Positions 51,446 to 61,208 are shown, counted from the stretch's first letter. The stretch is DNA of 64,000 nt from Pedobacter ureilyticus (GCF_005925345.1 NZ_SSHJ01000012.1:1-64000), one strand, 5' to 3'. Numbers and translations are program-made. The notes: generated by a model not told the origin, from the sequence alone.

Positions 51446-52726
51446 ATGCAAAACCTCACCCCATTAGCCGAAAGATTACGCCCCAAAAACCTAGACGAAT
51501 ACGTTGGGCAGAAGCATTTGGTGGGCGAGGGTGCCGTGCTGCGCAAAGCGATTGAAAGTGGACGCATTCCATCCATGATTTTCTGGGGGCCGCCAGGTGT
51601 TGGAAAAACTACTTTAGCAACCATCATTTCCCAAAACTTAGACCGACCATTTTTTGCATTAAGCGCCATTAACTCTGGCGTAAAAGATGTACGTGAAGTC
51701 ATCGATAAAGCGGCTGCTTTAAAAGGTGGTTTCATGGGTATGCCTGTGCTTTTCATTGATGAGATCCACCGTTTCAGCAAATCGCAGCAAGATAGTTTGC
51801 TGGGTGCGGTAGAACGTGGCTTGGTTACTCTGATTGGAGCCACGACAGAAAATCCCAGTTTCGAAGTCATCTCAGCTTTGCTTTCTCGCTGCCAAGTTTA
51901 TATCCTTCAAAACTTAACGGAAGAAGAATTGGTGGGTTTGTTAAACACAGCCATTGCAAAAGATGAAATCCTATCGAAAAAGAAAATTGAGATTAAAGAA
52001 CATGAAGCTTTAATTCGTTTAAGTGGTGGCGATGCCAGAAAACTCCTCAACGTCTTAGAAATTGCCGTTAACGGCATTGGTGGCGATAAAATTGAACTGA
52101 CCAACGAGAATGTGTTAGCTCATGCACAACAAAATTTAGCACTTTACGACAAAGCTGGCGAACAACACTATGATATCATTTCGGCATTTATCAAATCTAT
52201 CCGCGGTAGCGACCCAAATGCAGCTGTTTATTGGCTAGCCAGAATGATTGAGGGAGGAGAAGACCCATTGTTTATTGCTCGTAGGCTGGTAATTTTAGCC
52301 TCCGAAGATATTGGTAACGCCAACCCCAACGCCTTGCTTTTAGCTAACAATTGTTTCCAAGCAGTAAATGTGATCGGCTTTCCAGAAAGTAGGATTATTC
52401 TATCACAATGTGTAACTTACATGGCATCATCGGTAAAAAGTAACGCATCATATATGGCCATTAACCATGCACAGGCCTTGGTAAAACAAACTGGAGACTT
52501 ACCTGTGCCGTTACATTTGCGCAATGCGCCAACAAAGTTGATGAAGAATATTGGGTATGGTGCCGACTACAAATATTCGCACGCTTACGATGGCAATTTC
52601 GAAGCGCAAGAATACCTGCCCGAAAAGCTGAGCGGAACCAAATTATACGACCCGGGTAAAAATCCGGCAGAAGAAAAATTAAGAGAGAAACTGAAACAGA
52701 ATTGGAAGAATAAATACGACTATTAA
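51446..52726 (+). CDS. rarA: Replication-associated recombination protein A (RarA/MgsA)
   Basis: 426-residue AAA+ ATPase that acts at stalled replication forks. LAERLRPKNLDEYVGQKHLVG is the family start; Walker A is WGPPGVGKTTLA; Walker B is VLFIDEIHRF; FSKSQQDSLLGAVERG and LIGATTENPSFEV follow; the C-terminal tetramerisation domain has GSDPNAAVYWLARMIEGGEDPLFIARR and ASEDIGNANPNAL. Full length. The ABC-2 permease gene starts one base after its stop. Confidence 0.95.
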   Translation: MQNLTPLAERLRPKNLDEYVGQKHLVGEGAVLRKAIESGRIPSMIFWGPPGVGKTTLATIISQNLDRPFFALSAINSGVKDVREVIDKAAALKGGFMGMPVLFIDEIHRFSKSQQDSLLGAVERGLVTLIGATTENPSFEVISALLSRCQVYILQNLTEEELVGLLNTAIAKDEILSKKKIEIKEHEALIRLSGGDARKLLNVLEIAVNGIGGDKIELTNENVLAHAQQNLALYDKAGEQHYDIISAFIKSIRGSDPNAAVYWLARMIEGGEDPLFIARRLVILASEDIGNANPNALLLANNCFQAVNVIGFPESRIILSQCVTYMASSVKSNASYMAINHAQALVKQTGDLPVPLHLRNAPTKLMKNIGYGADYKYSHAYDGNFEAQEYLPEKLSGTKLYDPGKNPAEEKLREKLKQNWKNKYDY

Positions 52727-52727
52727 T

Positions 52728-54200
52728 ATGCTGAGTACTTTTTTATCCCATCAATGGAAATCCTTTTGGCGCAGTAGAAATAAGGCAGGCAGTATTGCCG
52801 CTCAAATTGTACTGGGCTTTTTTATGCTTTACTTTCTAGTAGTGGCTGTAGGTGTAGGTTTTTGGATGACAGCCATTATCGAAAAATTGATGCCCGGCGT
52901 TAATCCTACTGTAGTTTTTAATGGATTGATTTTATATTATTTCTTGCTAGATTTAGCCATAAGGATACAAATGCAAGATTTGCCTACGCTTAGCATTGTA
53001 CCTTATCTGCATTTGAATATCTCCCGAAAAACGATTGTCAATTTCTTGAATTTGAAGTCCCTGTTCTCGTTTTTTAATTTGCTGCCTTCCTTTATTTTCT
53101 TCCCATTCATATTTATTAATATTAGCGCAGCAAATGGATTTGTAACTGTATTGGTTTATCTGCTTTCCATATTAGGCCTTATCGTTTTCAATAACTTTTT
53201 GGTGCTTTACATAAAACGCAGAGCTATTAACAATGTCTTGTTTTTTGCTGTGGGTATCTTGGTAATTTTAGGCTTGGCTGCCTCAGATTATTATGGATTT
53301 ATTTCCATTAGAGATTTCTCAAATTTTGCTTTTCAAAACGTAGCTAAGTACCCGTTTTTGGCATTGATATTCCCTGCCGCAGCATTTGCAATTTTTCACA
53401 TCAATGCTAAATTTCTAACAGCAAATTTATACACCGAAGAACTAAGCACAAAAGACGATAAAAAAGTAAGCACCGATTATCCTTTTTTAAACCGTTTTGG
53501 TAGAGCTGGAGAATTAGCTGCGTTAGAATTGAAACTAATTTTGAGGCACAAACGTTCTAGAAGTTCGGTAATTATGGGATTCTTGTTTCTTTGCTATGGC
53601 TTTTTCTTTTATCGAATGCCATTAATTGAGAACGATGAATTTGGCAAAATGCTATTTGCGGCCATCTTTATGACGGGAATAAACATTTCGGTATATGGGC
53701 AGTTCATGTTTGCTTGGCAAAGTGCGCATTTTGATGGTTTGTTGGTTAACAAAATCAATTACCACGACTTCATTAAAGCCAAATTCCTACTGTTTACCAT
53801 CAGCAGCACCTTAATTACCGCATTATCGGCATTTTATGGTTTCATGAGTTACAAATTGCTTTTGTTGCACTTGGCTGCCTACGTTTACAACATTGGTGTG
53901 GGTACGGTAGTAGTGCTTTATTTCGCTAATTTTAATTATAAACGACTGGATATTACCACTAGTGCTAGCTTTAACTGGCAAGGCGTTGGTGCATCGCAGT
54001 GGTTGTTAGGCTTGCCACTTTTATTGGTGCCTTTAATCATTTACATCCCTTTTGGCATATTTGACAAGCCCTATTGGGGATTGGCCATGCTAGCCTTATT
54101 AGGTTTAATAGGCTTGCTTCTACGCAAGTATTGGGTAGGTGTAATTGTTAGGAAATTTGAGAAACAACGTTATAAAATAGCCGAAGGCTTTAGAGAATAA
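52728..54200 (+). CDS. ABC-2-type permease subunit (DUF5687-like)
   Basis: 490 residues with about 12 membrane helices, beginning MLSTFLSHQWKSFWRSRN; this start and the fold of helices match the DUF5687 permeases of Bacteroidota. The membrane arm of the ABC transporter whose ATPase is the next gene, four bases downstream. An unpaired basic stretch (LILRHKRSRSS) lies mid-protein in a cytoplasmic loop. Substrate unknown. Confidence 0.83.
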   Translation: MLSTFLSHQWKSFWRSRNKAGSIAAQIVLGFFMLYFLVVAVGVGFWMTAIIEKLMPGVNPTVVFNGLILYYFLLDLAIRIQMQDLPTLSIVPYLHLNISRKTIVNFLNLKSLFSFFNLLPSFIFFPFIFINISAANGFVTVLVYLLSILGLIVFNNFLVLYIKRRAINNVLFFAVGILVILGLAASDYYGFISIRDFSNFAFQNVAKYPFLALIFPAAAFAIFHINAKFLTANLYTEELSTKDDKKVSTDYPFLNRFGRAGELAALELKLILRHKRSRSSVIMGFLFLCYGFFFYRMPLIENDEFGKMLFAAIFMTGINISVYGQFMFAWQSAHFDGLLVNKINYHDFIKAKFLLFTISSTLITALSAFYGFMSYKLLLLHLAAYVYNIGVGTVVVLYFANFNYKRLDITTSASFNWQGVGASQWLLGLPLLLVPLIIYIPFGIFDKPYWGLAMLALLGLIGLLLRKYWVGVIVRKFEKQRYKIAEGFRE

Positions 54201-54204
54201 GACT

Positions 54205-54900
54205 ATGATAGAAGTTAAAAATTTAATAAAAGGTTACGCTGGCCGTACCGTAGTAGATATAGAGCGCTTAAATATTAGAGCAGGCGAAACCGTTGGTTTA
54301 GTTGGAAATAACGGTGCTGGAAAAACTACTTTTTTTAGAATGCTACTTGATTTAATTCGCCCAGATGGCGGAGAGGTTTTATCAAAAGACATTAACGTAG
54401 CAAGTAGTTCGCAATGGAAAGACTATACTGCATCTTATTTAGACGAAGGTTTCTTGATAGATTACCTAACGCCCGAAGAATATTTTACTTTTATTGGCAG
54501 TTTACACAATTTAAGTGTGGCTCACGTAAGCGATTATTTGCGCCAGTACGAAGAATTTTTTAATGGCGAGATTTTAAGCCGTGGAAAATATATACGCGAT
54601 TTCTCTAAAGGAAACCAAAACAAAGTAGGTATTGCAGCAGCGCTGATGCAAAAACCGGAACTGTTAATTTTAGATGAGCCTTTTGCCAACTTAGATCCAA
54701 CTACACAGATTAGGCTAAAAACTTTAATCAAGAACTTGAGCACAACGCAGCGTTTAACAACGTTTATCTCTAGCCACGATTTAAACCACGTTACCGACGT
54801 TTGCAATAGAATTATTCTTTTAGAGAAAGGTAAAATAATTAAAGATTTTTATACCGATGAAAATTCTCTAAAAGAATTAGAAGCATACTTTTCTGAGTAA
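54205..54900 (+). CDS. ABC transporter ATP-binding protein
   Basis: 231 residues: Walker A GNNGAGKTTF, signature FSKGNQNKVGIAAALM, Walker B LLILDEPFANLDP and switch His in SSHDLNHV. The signature is FSKGNQ in place of LSGGQ, as in many ABC-2 exporter ATPases. Four bases after the permease gene, so the two form one transporter. Export of a small molecule or lipid is likely. Confidence 0.93.
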   Translation: MIEVKNLIKGYAGRTVVDIERLNIRAGETVGLVGNNGAGKTTFFRMLLDLIRPDGGEVLSKDINVASSSQWKDYTASYLDEGFLIDYLTPEEYFTFIGSLHNLSVAHVSDYLRQYEEFFNGEILSRGKYIRDFSKGNQNKVGIAAALMQKPELLILDEPFANLDPTTQIRLKTLIKNLSTTQRLTTFISSHDLNHVTDVCNRIILLEKGKIIKDFYTDENSLKELEAYFSE

Positions 54901-55033
54901 TTGTATATAAATATGGTCAATTATTTACTCAAGTCGTGGAAATCGAATCTTATACATGTTAATGATTGTTCCTTTTGAGCGAGTTGTTTTATTCGTATTT
55001 AGAATATTTTGTGCAGTTATGTAAAATTGGCAT

Positions 55034-55041
55034 TACCTTTG
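55034..55041 (+). promoter_or_regulatory. -7 element of the OmpA-like gene
   Basis: TACCTTTG fits TAnnTTTG and lies 42 bases before the ATG. A TTTG lies 22 bases upstream, slightly far. Confidence 0.45.
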
Positions 55042-55083
55042 AACATACATTTATCAACATTATATAATAAACGAAATAAGAAA

Positions 55084-55764
55084 ATGATGACTACAAAATT
55101 TAAGACAGCAACTGTCGCTATAGCTTTATCGGTGGGTGCAATGATTTTTCAGAGCTGCGATAGCTTAAATAATACTCAAAAAGGTGCAGGTATTGGTGCT
55201 GCTGCAGGCGGTGTAATTGGTGCCTTAATTGGAAAAAAAGCAGGTAATACTGCTGTTGGTGCTGTAATTGGTGCTGCAGTGGGTGGTACCGCTGGTGGTT
55301 TCATTGGCAAAAGAATGGATAAGCAAGCTGCCGAAATTAAAGATGCTATTCCTGGTGCAGAGGTAATTCGTGAAGGTGAAGGTATCATTGTTAGATTTGA
55401 TAGCGGTATCCTTTTCGATTTCAACAAAACTGAATTGAAAGATGCAGCTAAAACTAACATCCAGTCTCTAGCTTCTTCGTTAAATCAGTACCCAGGAACT
55501 GACGTAAAAGTTATTGGCCATACGGATAACGTAGGTACTGCTGCGGTTAACCAAAGTGTTTCTGAAAAAAGAGCTGCTGCTGTTAAAACTTATGCAGTTT
55601 CTCAAGGTGTTCCAGCATCACGTTTAGTAACAGAAGGTAAAGGTTTTAACGAACCAATTGCTGATAACACTACTGAGGCTGGCCGTGCTGCAAACCGTAG
55701 AGTAGAGATTGTAATTGTTGCTAACGAGCAATTGAAAAAAGAAGCTGCTGAAAAAGCAGGATAA
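55084..55764 (+). CDS. OmpA-family lipoprotein with glycine zipper
   Basis: 226 residues from the ATG at 55084. Signal ends in a lipobox FQSC near residue 24. A glycine-zipper section follows (GAGIGAAAGGVIGALIGKKAG, GAVIGAAVGGTAGGFIG; read in pieces), then a C-terminal OmpA domain with FDFNKTELKD, VIGHTDNVG, SEKRAAAVKTY and GRAANRRVEI, which binds peptidoglycan. Probably anchors the outer membrane to the wall. The longer frame upstream includes the promoter and is rejected. Confidence 0.92.
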   Translation: MMTTKFKTATVAIALSVGAMIFQSCDSLNNTQKGAGIGAAAGGVIGALIGKKAGNTAVGAVIGAAVGGTAGGFIGKRMDKQAAEIKDAIPGAEVIREGEGIIVRFDSGILFDFNKTELKDAAKTNIQSLASSLNQYPGTDVKVIGHTDNVGTAAVNQSVSEKRAAAVKTYAVSQGVPASRLVTEGKGFNEPIADNTTEAGRAANRRVEIVIVANEQLKKEAAEKAG

Positions 55765-55785
55765 TCTCAAATTATCATAAAAAAA

Positions 55786-55817
55786 GTCTCCCGGTGTAAA
55801 ATTGGGAGGCTTTTTTT
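55786..55817 (+). terminator. Terminator of the OmpA-like gene
   Basis: GTCTCCC and GGGAGGC pair with one G-U wobble, with A- and T-runs extending the stem on either side. Ends inside the first bases after the converging gene stop. Confidence 0.8.
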
Positions 55818-56160
55818 ATTCGTAGATGTCTGCAAAATAACCGATGGCCAATGATTTTAGGAGCATTTCCTGCTCTAAGCCTGCGTAAGCAGGGATAGGC
55901 CGTACCAATTTCCAATGTGGCCAACCATCTTGATCCAAGGCTTCCAGTTCGTAAAATCCCATTTCACTCAACAAACGACAAGTAGCAATATGCATTAATT
56001 CTTCCTTTTGCCTTTTGCTAAACTTTCCAGGTCCCTTACCCAACTCTTGCACGCCAATTAAAAACAGCACTACCTTTAAATCTGGCAATTCAGAATCAAA
56101 CTCTTGTGCTAGCTTTTCTTGCAGCTCTTTCCATTTAATATTGATTTCTGCTGGAGTCAT
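55816..56160 (-). CDS. Conserved-looking protein of unknown function
   Basis: 114-residue soluble protein with acidic helices (EINIKWKELQEKLAQEFD), DLKVVLFLIGVQELGKGPGKFSKRQKEELMHIATCRLLSEMG, and DQDGWPHWKLVRPIP. Even spacing of charged and hydrophobic residues indicates a folded helical protein. I do not recognise the family. Converges with the OmpA-like gene, whose terminator it touches. Confidence 0.7.
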   Translation of the reverse strand: MTPAEINIKWKELQEKLAQEFDSELPDLKVVLFLIGVQELGKGPGKFSKRQKEELMHIATCRLLSEMGFYELEALDQDGWPHWKLVRPIPAYAGLEQEMLLKSLAIGYFADIYE

Positions 56161-56208
56161 GTCGCAAATATAAGCTTAATGATTTTCTCATTACTAAAAA
56201 CTAGATTT

Positions 56209-57513
56209 TTACTTTGTCTTAAACTTAATTAGGTATTCCTCATCCTTTAAAGCATAGCCATCTTTTGATTTAAAGGTTTTGTTAGTAATGATAAACTCAT
56301 AGGCTTGCTGAGGTTTTAACGTAAGCTCTAACACCAAGGTTTTCCCATCGTCTTCAAAACCTTTTACACTTTTAAGTGGGAAAGAAACATCAGTATTTTT
56401 TGGAAGACTGATGGAATATTTATTTGGCACCATCGGTTTTGAAAAAACAATCTTTAAATCTTTTGTATCAGCATCTATGTTTTGGTCTCCGTTGCTAAAT
56501 GGCACTAAACTAACAATGGTAGGCTGCAGTTTTTCGTAAGCCTCCTTAATCGCTTTTTTGTCTAGCCTTTCTGCGTAAAAGCCAGATTTCTCTAAGAAAA
56601 GTTCTACAGCACTGTCACTACTGAAATCTAATTCTATGATATCTTTAATGGCCTGCTGCTTGCTTTTAGCCTGTTGATAGTAGGCTTTGCAAATTTCGTA
56701 ACCCACATAGTAACCTAAATCTGCCTTATCCGGCATTTGCCGACCATTGTAAAGCCAATTTTCGAAACTATCAGAAAAAAGCTCTTTTTTAAAACGGTCT
56801 TTGACACTGGCAGAATTAGCCAAACCATAGTTCATGTACTTGGTTTTAATGGGCTTTTCTAAAGCTAATTCGGCAATGAAATCACACGAACCTTCTCTTA
56901 TCACTTGTCCCAACAAACTAGAACCATTTTGATTTTGTTGTGTGTGGATGTATTCATGGATATTCAGGTAAACAATGTTGTCTAGTGATTGCTCCTTAAA
57001 AACATTTTTAAACCAATCGTTATCAAACTCGGAAACGTCTGTATTGGCATTCCCTGTTGCAATCTCGGCTCCCACAAGCACCAAGTTATCTTTTACCGTT
57101 CCTCCAGACCGTAATCCGCCAATGGTAAAGTAAATTTCAGCAGGTTTTAAATCAGGGTAAATGGCTTTTAATTTATTAACTCCATATTCTAATTCAGCAG
57201 TTTTATGTTTTATTGCAAGTGTGTTGGGTCTTATCGAATTCCAGAATTTAGGAAGCTTGTTGATAAGTTCTACCCAAAGAGTATCGTTATATTGTCTGGC
57301 AACCATAAAAGCTTTCAGCCCTTTACTGCCCTTATTTATATATTGTGAATTGATGATTTCGATCTTTTTTGACAAATCATTCGTTTTTTGGATTGCATCA
57401 TAAGCTGTCCAGAAATTATCAATGTCTTTGGTATGTATCGCTGTTTGTTTTTGAGCAGAGAGTGTTTTGCAAAACACAAAAAGAGCTAGTGCGAGTAAAA
57501 TTCTTTTCTTCAT
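56209..57513 (-). CDS. Secreted HExxH protein with C-terminal Ig-like (Big_5) domain
   Basis: 434 residues with signal peptide MKKRILLALALFVFCKTLSAQ. The middle carries HEYIH (about residue 190), an HExxH zinc motif, with EGSCDFIAEL 25 residues later that could supply the third ligand; this resembles DUF2268-type predicted proteases. The last 100 residues (TIVSLVPFSNGDQNIDADTKDLKIVFSKPM...EFIITNKTFKSKDG) form an Ig-like Big_5 domain. Probably a periplasmic or surface metalloprotease; substrate unknown. Confidence 0.75.
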   Translation of the reverse strand: MKKRILLALALFVFCKTLSAQKQTAIHTKDIDNFWTAYDAIQKTNDLSKKIEIINSQYINKGSKGLKAFMVARQYNDTLWVELINKLPKFWNSIRPNTLAIKHKTAELEYGVNKLKAIYPDLKPAEIYFTIGGLRSGGTVKDNLVLVGAEIATGNANTDVSEFDNDWFKNVFKEQSLDNIVYLNIHEYIHTQQNQNGSSLLGQVIREGSCDFIAELALEKPIKTKYMNYGLANSASVKDRFKKELFSDSFENWLYNGRQMPDKADLGYYVGYEICKAYYQQAKSKQQAIKDIIELDFSSDSAVELFLEKSGFYAERLDKKAIKEAYEKLQPTIVSLVPFSNGDQNIDADTKDLKIVFSKPMVPNKYSISLPKNTDVSFPLKSVKGFEDDGKTLVLELTLKPQQAYEFIITNKTFKSKDGYALKDEEYLIKFKTK

Positions 57514-57618
57514 ATTTCAAATAGACAAGAATTAAATAGAGAAGTTGCATATTGAGTAAAATTAAAGTCATCAATTTATCGGGTGCTTGTTGCGCCTTTG
57601 ATATCATTGTTAAATTTC

Positions 57619-57626
57619 TAGTTTTG
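57619..57626 (+). promoter_or_regulatory. -7 element of the oxidoreductase gene
   Basis: TAGTTTTG fits TAnnTTTG and ends five bases before the ATG at 57632. Confidence 0.5.
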
Positions 57627-57631
57627 TAATT

Positions 57632-58648
57632 ATGGGATCGAAAATAAATGTGGGCTTAATGGCCTATGGGATGTCAGGAAAAGTGTTTCATGCGCCTTTT
57701 GTTCATTTACATGATGGATTTAATTTTGTAGCGGTTACAGAGCGAAGCAAGAAACAAGCCGTTCAGGACTACCCAGGTATAGTGAGCTATGATACGATAG
57801 ATGAATTAATTGCTGACGACAATATCGACCTTATAATCATCAACACACCAAACTATACCCACTATGAATATGCAAAAAAATGTTTGTTGGCGGGTAAACA
57901 TATCTTGGTAGAAAAGCCATTTACAGCTACCGTTGCACAGGCTAGGGAGTTATTTACGTTAGCAAAAAAGGTGGGCAAAAAGGCTTTGGTTTATCAAAAC
58001 AGAAGATTTGACAGCGGATTTAAAATCACAAAAGAAATTATAGAAAGTGGTAAATTAGGAAAGCTGACCGAAGTTTATTTCCGTTTTGATAGGTATAGGA
58101 GTGAAATTGGTCCGAAAGGCTTTAAAGAAGATCCAAGCTTCAAAGCAAGTGGATTATCTTATGATTTGGGGCCTCATTTGATAGATCAAGCCGTGGCCTT
58201 GTTTGGTAAGCCGAGCAGTTTTCATAAAGTGCTGGCCAACCATAGACAAAACGGTAAGGTAGACGATTATTTCTTCATCCATTTGGCTTATCCAAACCAG
58301 TTGAATGTATACTTAACGGCAACCTTGTTAGCGGCAGATATTCCTCCCGCATTTGTAGTAAATGGCTCTTTAGGTACTTTCTCTAAAAACCACGGCGATG
58401 TACAGGAAAGTCAGTTGTTAAAAGGCATGAAACCATCTGACGAAGGTTATGGAATTGAGATAGTTGAAGATGCTGGGAAGTTAACCTTAGTTACTGCGGA
58501 TGGTGGAAGAGACATCACCACACTAACATCACCGCAAGGTAATTACGGCGAAATTTTCGAATTGGTTTATCAAGCCATTGCCAATGATCAACCTTATCCA
58601 ATAACAAACGAAGATATCGTTGCGCAGTTAGAGATATTGGAAAGTTAG
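57632..58648 (+). CDS. Gfo/Idh/MocA-family oxidoreductase
   Basis: 338 residues with a Rossmann start (INVGLMAYGMSGKVFHAPFV), the NTPNYTHYEYAKKCLLAGKHILVEKPF motif with the catalytic Lys of the EKP signature, and a C-terminal domain with YDLGPHLIDQAVALFG. Uses NAD(P) on sugars or related polyols. Resembles the YdgJ-type subgroup. Single gene. Confidence 0.9.
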   Translation: MGSKINVGLMAYGMSGKVFHAPFVHLHDGFNFVAVTERSKKQAVQDYPGIVSYDTIDELIADDNIDLIIINTPNYTHYEYAKKCLLAGKHILVEKPFTATVAQARELFTLAKKVGKKALVYQNRRFDSGFKITKEIIESGKLGKLTEVYFRFDRYRSEIGPKGFKEDPSFKASGLSYDLGPHLIDQAVALFGKPSSFHKVLANHRQNGKVDDYFFIHLAYPNQLNVYLTATLLAADIPPAFVVNGSLGTFSKNHGDVQESQLLKGMKPSDEGYGIEIVEDAGKLTLVTADGGRDITTLTSPQGNYGEIFELVYQAIANDQPYPITNEDIVAQLEILES

Positions 58649-58730
58649 AAGCTATACTAGAGCACTAATAATTTAGAATAGGTTAAGCATCAGTAATTAC
58701 CAATTATCGCCAATTACCGATGCTTTATCA

Positions 58731-59393
58731 TTAACTGTCAAACTTTACGCATTCTTTCAACTGCTTTTCAGTATAGGCTAGTTTATATTGCTTTAACACA
58801 TCATCTGGCACACCATTCCATTGATTTGGCGCATTACCAGCGTAACCAATATCGGCTACCCCAATTTCCGAAGTATAAAAGCCGGAGGCAACCAAATTGC
58901 GCAATCGGTTAAAGAAAGCTACACCTTGGCTCATTTCTTTTGGGGCCTTATTTGGGTAAGCAATGAGGTCTACCAACTCAATTTGCTGCTTATCGCTGCA
59001 CTCTCTAAAAGGTTTGCCAAAGCGATTTAAGCATTGCATGTCCACCCAACGTAAACCGCCCCTCATCGGGATTTGGTGCTGTGGCATATCCTTCACAATA
59101 AATTCAATAAAGTCTGGCACCTTAGCATCAGAAGCGCTACCACTTATTTCATCGCTAGGGATAATGATATCCGATAGGATGGTAATAGTTGCCAGTTCTT
59201 CTTTGGTAAAAAAGTTAGGTTGCGCTAGCAAGTCCTTTTCTCTGGCCAGTTCTTCTTTGGCACGGTCGTAGGTAAATTCTGGATCGCCAGCTGCCACTTC
59301 CTTTTTCTCTTCGGTAGGTTTACAGCCACTTACTAAGGCAGTGGCAGAAATGGCGCCAACGCCCAGCATTTTTAAGGTTTCTCTTCTGTTCAT
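58731..59393 (-). CDS. Gluconate 2-dehydrogenase subunit 3-type protein
   Basis: 220 residues. N-terminal MNRRETLKMLGVGAISATALVSGC carries an RR motif typical of twin-arginine export and a lipobox cysteine. The body (FFTKEELATITILSDIIIPSDEISGSASDAKVPDFIEFIVKD...PFRECSDKQQ) matches the small subunit that accompanies membrane-linked GMC dehydrogenases. It lies three bases after its GMC partner, and the two should form a periplasmic dehydrogenase complex. Confidence 0.87.
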   Translation of the reverse strand: MNRRETLKMLGVGAISATALVSGCKPTEEKKEVAAGDPEFTYDRAKEELAREKDLLAQPNFFTKEELATITILSDIIIPSDEISGSASDAKVPDFIEFIVKDMPQHQIPMRGGLRWVDMQCLNRFGKPFRECSDKQQIELVDLIAYPNKAPKEMSQGVAFFNRLRNLVASGFYTSEIGVADIGYAGNAPNQWNGVPDDVLKQYKLAYTEKQLKECVKFDS

Positions 59394-59396
59394 GGC

Positions 59397-61130
59397 TTAT
59401 AGGTTTTGTTTTTTCATTTCAGAAATGATGTATTCACTTGCCCTCATCGAGAGTGCTAAAATGGTCCAAGTAATGTTCTTATCTGCTTGCGAGGTAAAGG
59501 CAGCGCCATCAACCACAAACAAATTCTTACAATCGTGGGCTTGGTTGTATTTGTTTAAAACTGATGTTTTGGGATCACTGCCCATACGAGCGGTACCAGC
59601 TTCGTGAATGATTTTTCCGGGCGATTCTAAACCGTAGTTATTCTCTTTGTTATAATCGCCGCCCCAAGTTACAATGGCACCCATGTTGTGCATCATCTCA
59701 TCGAAGGTCTCTTTCATGTGCTTGGCTTGCAAAATCTCATGATCGCTCCACTTCACATTGAACTTTAACACAGGGATACCAAATTTATCTACCACATTTG
59801 GATCAATTTCGCAACGGTTATCATACACGGGAATTGCTTCTCCCCGACCTGCCATACCCACACTTGCACCATAGAAATAACGGTAATCTTCTTTTAAAGA
59901 TTTACCATAACCGCCAGCCTCTTTTTGTTGGCCACGAACTGCAAATTTACCGTTCATACCTTCAATACCACCGCCAAATCCATAGGCGGGTTGGCTCATT
60001 CCACCCCAATACTCGATATGGTAACCACGAGGAAAATCTAGTTTTTTATTATCTAACCACCATGGCGAGTAAATATGCATACCTCCTACACCGTCTTCGT
60101 TGTAACGCTTTCTATCAAACAATTGAGGAAGTACGCCGCCCATAGCCGCTCCGGTAGAATCATGCAGATACCGACCAACCACGTCACTACTATTGGCCAA
60201 ACCATTTGGATGACGTTTAGATTTAGAGTTCAGCAACAAACGCGAAGATTCGCAAGCGCTGGCCGCTAAGATTACTGTACGGCCAGTTACTTGGTATTCC
60301 ATCATATCGTCTTTATTGATGTACGAAATACCTGTAGCCAAACCTTCTGCGTTGGTCAGTACTTCTCTAGCCATCGCATTAGGAATAATATCTACGTTGC
60401 CCGTTTCTAAAGCTGGATAAATCAACACATTGGTCGATGAAAAATCAGCCTTCGCCATGCTACAGTTTCTGTTGCATTGTCCACAAAAAAAGCATACCCC
60501 TCTTTCGTCATTTATCTTTTGAGTTAAGATAGATAGTCTTGATGGAATAACCTTTACACCAGAAACTGCAGCGCCTTTTTGAATAAAAAGCTCATGCAAA
60601 CGTGGTTTTGGAGGCGGCAAGAAAAAACCATCGGGATGATCTTCCAAACCTTCATTGGTACCGAAGACCCCAATTAATTTATCTACCCTATCATAAAAAG
60701 GTTTGATGTCGTCGTAACTGATCGGCCAGTTTTCGCCCAAACCGTCAACATCTTTTCGTTTAAAATCTTTTGGACCAAAACGCAACGAAATACGCCCCCA
60801 GTGGTTGGTTCTGCCGCCCAACATACGGGCACGCCACCAGTCCCATTCGGTTCCGGCTGCTTTGGTATAAGGCTCTCCTTCTACGTCCCAACCATAGTAA
60901 CAGGCATCAAAATCGCCAAACGGACGAAATTTGGTGCTTGCACCCCTACGTGGTGACTCCCAAGGATTTTTTAACTGCGTAATGTTTTTTTGTGGATCAT
61001 ACATAGCTCCAGCTTCTAAAAGACACACTTTTAGTCCGGCTTTGGCGAGCGTATAAGCTGCCATACCACCACCAGCTCCAGAACCTACAATTACCACATC
61101 GTAATGTTTGCTTTGTTTTTTGATTTGCAT
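59397..61130 (-). CDS. GMC-family FAD-dependent oxidoreductase
   Basis: 577 residues. YDVVIVGSGAGGGMAAYTLAKAGLKVCLLEAGA is the FAD-binding motif; MLGGRTNHWGR, CFFCGQCNRNCSMAKADFS (a cysteine group), VILAASACESSRLLLNS and a C-terminal HEAGTARMGSDPKTSVLNKYNQAHDCKNLFVVDGAAFTSQADKNITWTILAL with the catalytic His-Asn pair region complete it. Oxidises a sugar or alcohol, with the neighbouring subunit 3 as partner. No signal peptide, so export must ride on the Tat signal of the partner. Confidence 0.9.
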   Translation of the reverse strand: MQIKKQSKHYDVVIVGSGAGGGMAAYTLAKAGLKVCLLEAGAMYDPQKNITQLKNPWESPRRGASTKFRPFGDFDACYYGWDVEGEPYTKAAGTEWDWWRARMLGGRTNHWGRISLRFGPKDFKRKDVDGLGENWPISYDDIKPFYDRVDKLIGVFGTNEGLEDHPDGFFLPPPKPRLHELFIQKGAAVSGVKVIPSRLSILTQKINDERGVCFFCGQCNRNCSMAKADFSSTNVLIYPALETGNVDIIPNAMAREVLTNAEGLATGISYINKDDMMEYQVTGRTVILAASACESSRLLLNSKSKRHPNGLANSSDVVGRYLHDSTGAAMGGVLPQLFDRKRYNEDGVGGMHIYSPWWLDNKKLDFPRGYHIEYWGGMSQPAYGFGGGIEGMNGKFAVRGQQKEAGGYGKSLKEDYRYFYGASVGMAGRGEAIPVYDNRCEIDPNVVDKFGIPVLKFNVKWSDHEILQAKHMKETFDEMMHNMGAIVTWGGDYNKENNYGLESPGKIIHEAGTARMGSDPKTSVLNKYNQAHDCKNLFVVDGAAFTSQADKNITWTILALSMRASEYIISEMKKQNL

Positions 61131-61208
61131 CTAGGCTTAATAAATTAGTTAGGTATGCACAAGTTATGGATTTTTGTTTGAAGAGCAAACTAGCTTATCG
61201 ATATTCAT

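Noticed and set aside
58731..59393. Dedicated regulator or kinase next to the GMC operon
   Set aside because: The small subunit is clearly a gluconate-dehydrogenase-type partner; nothing regulatory was seen.
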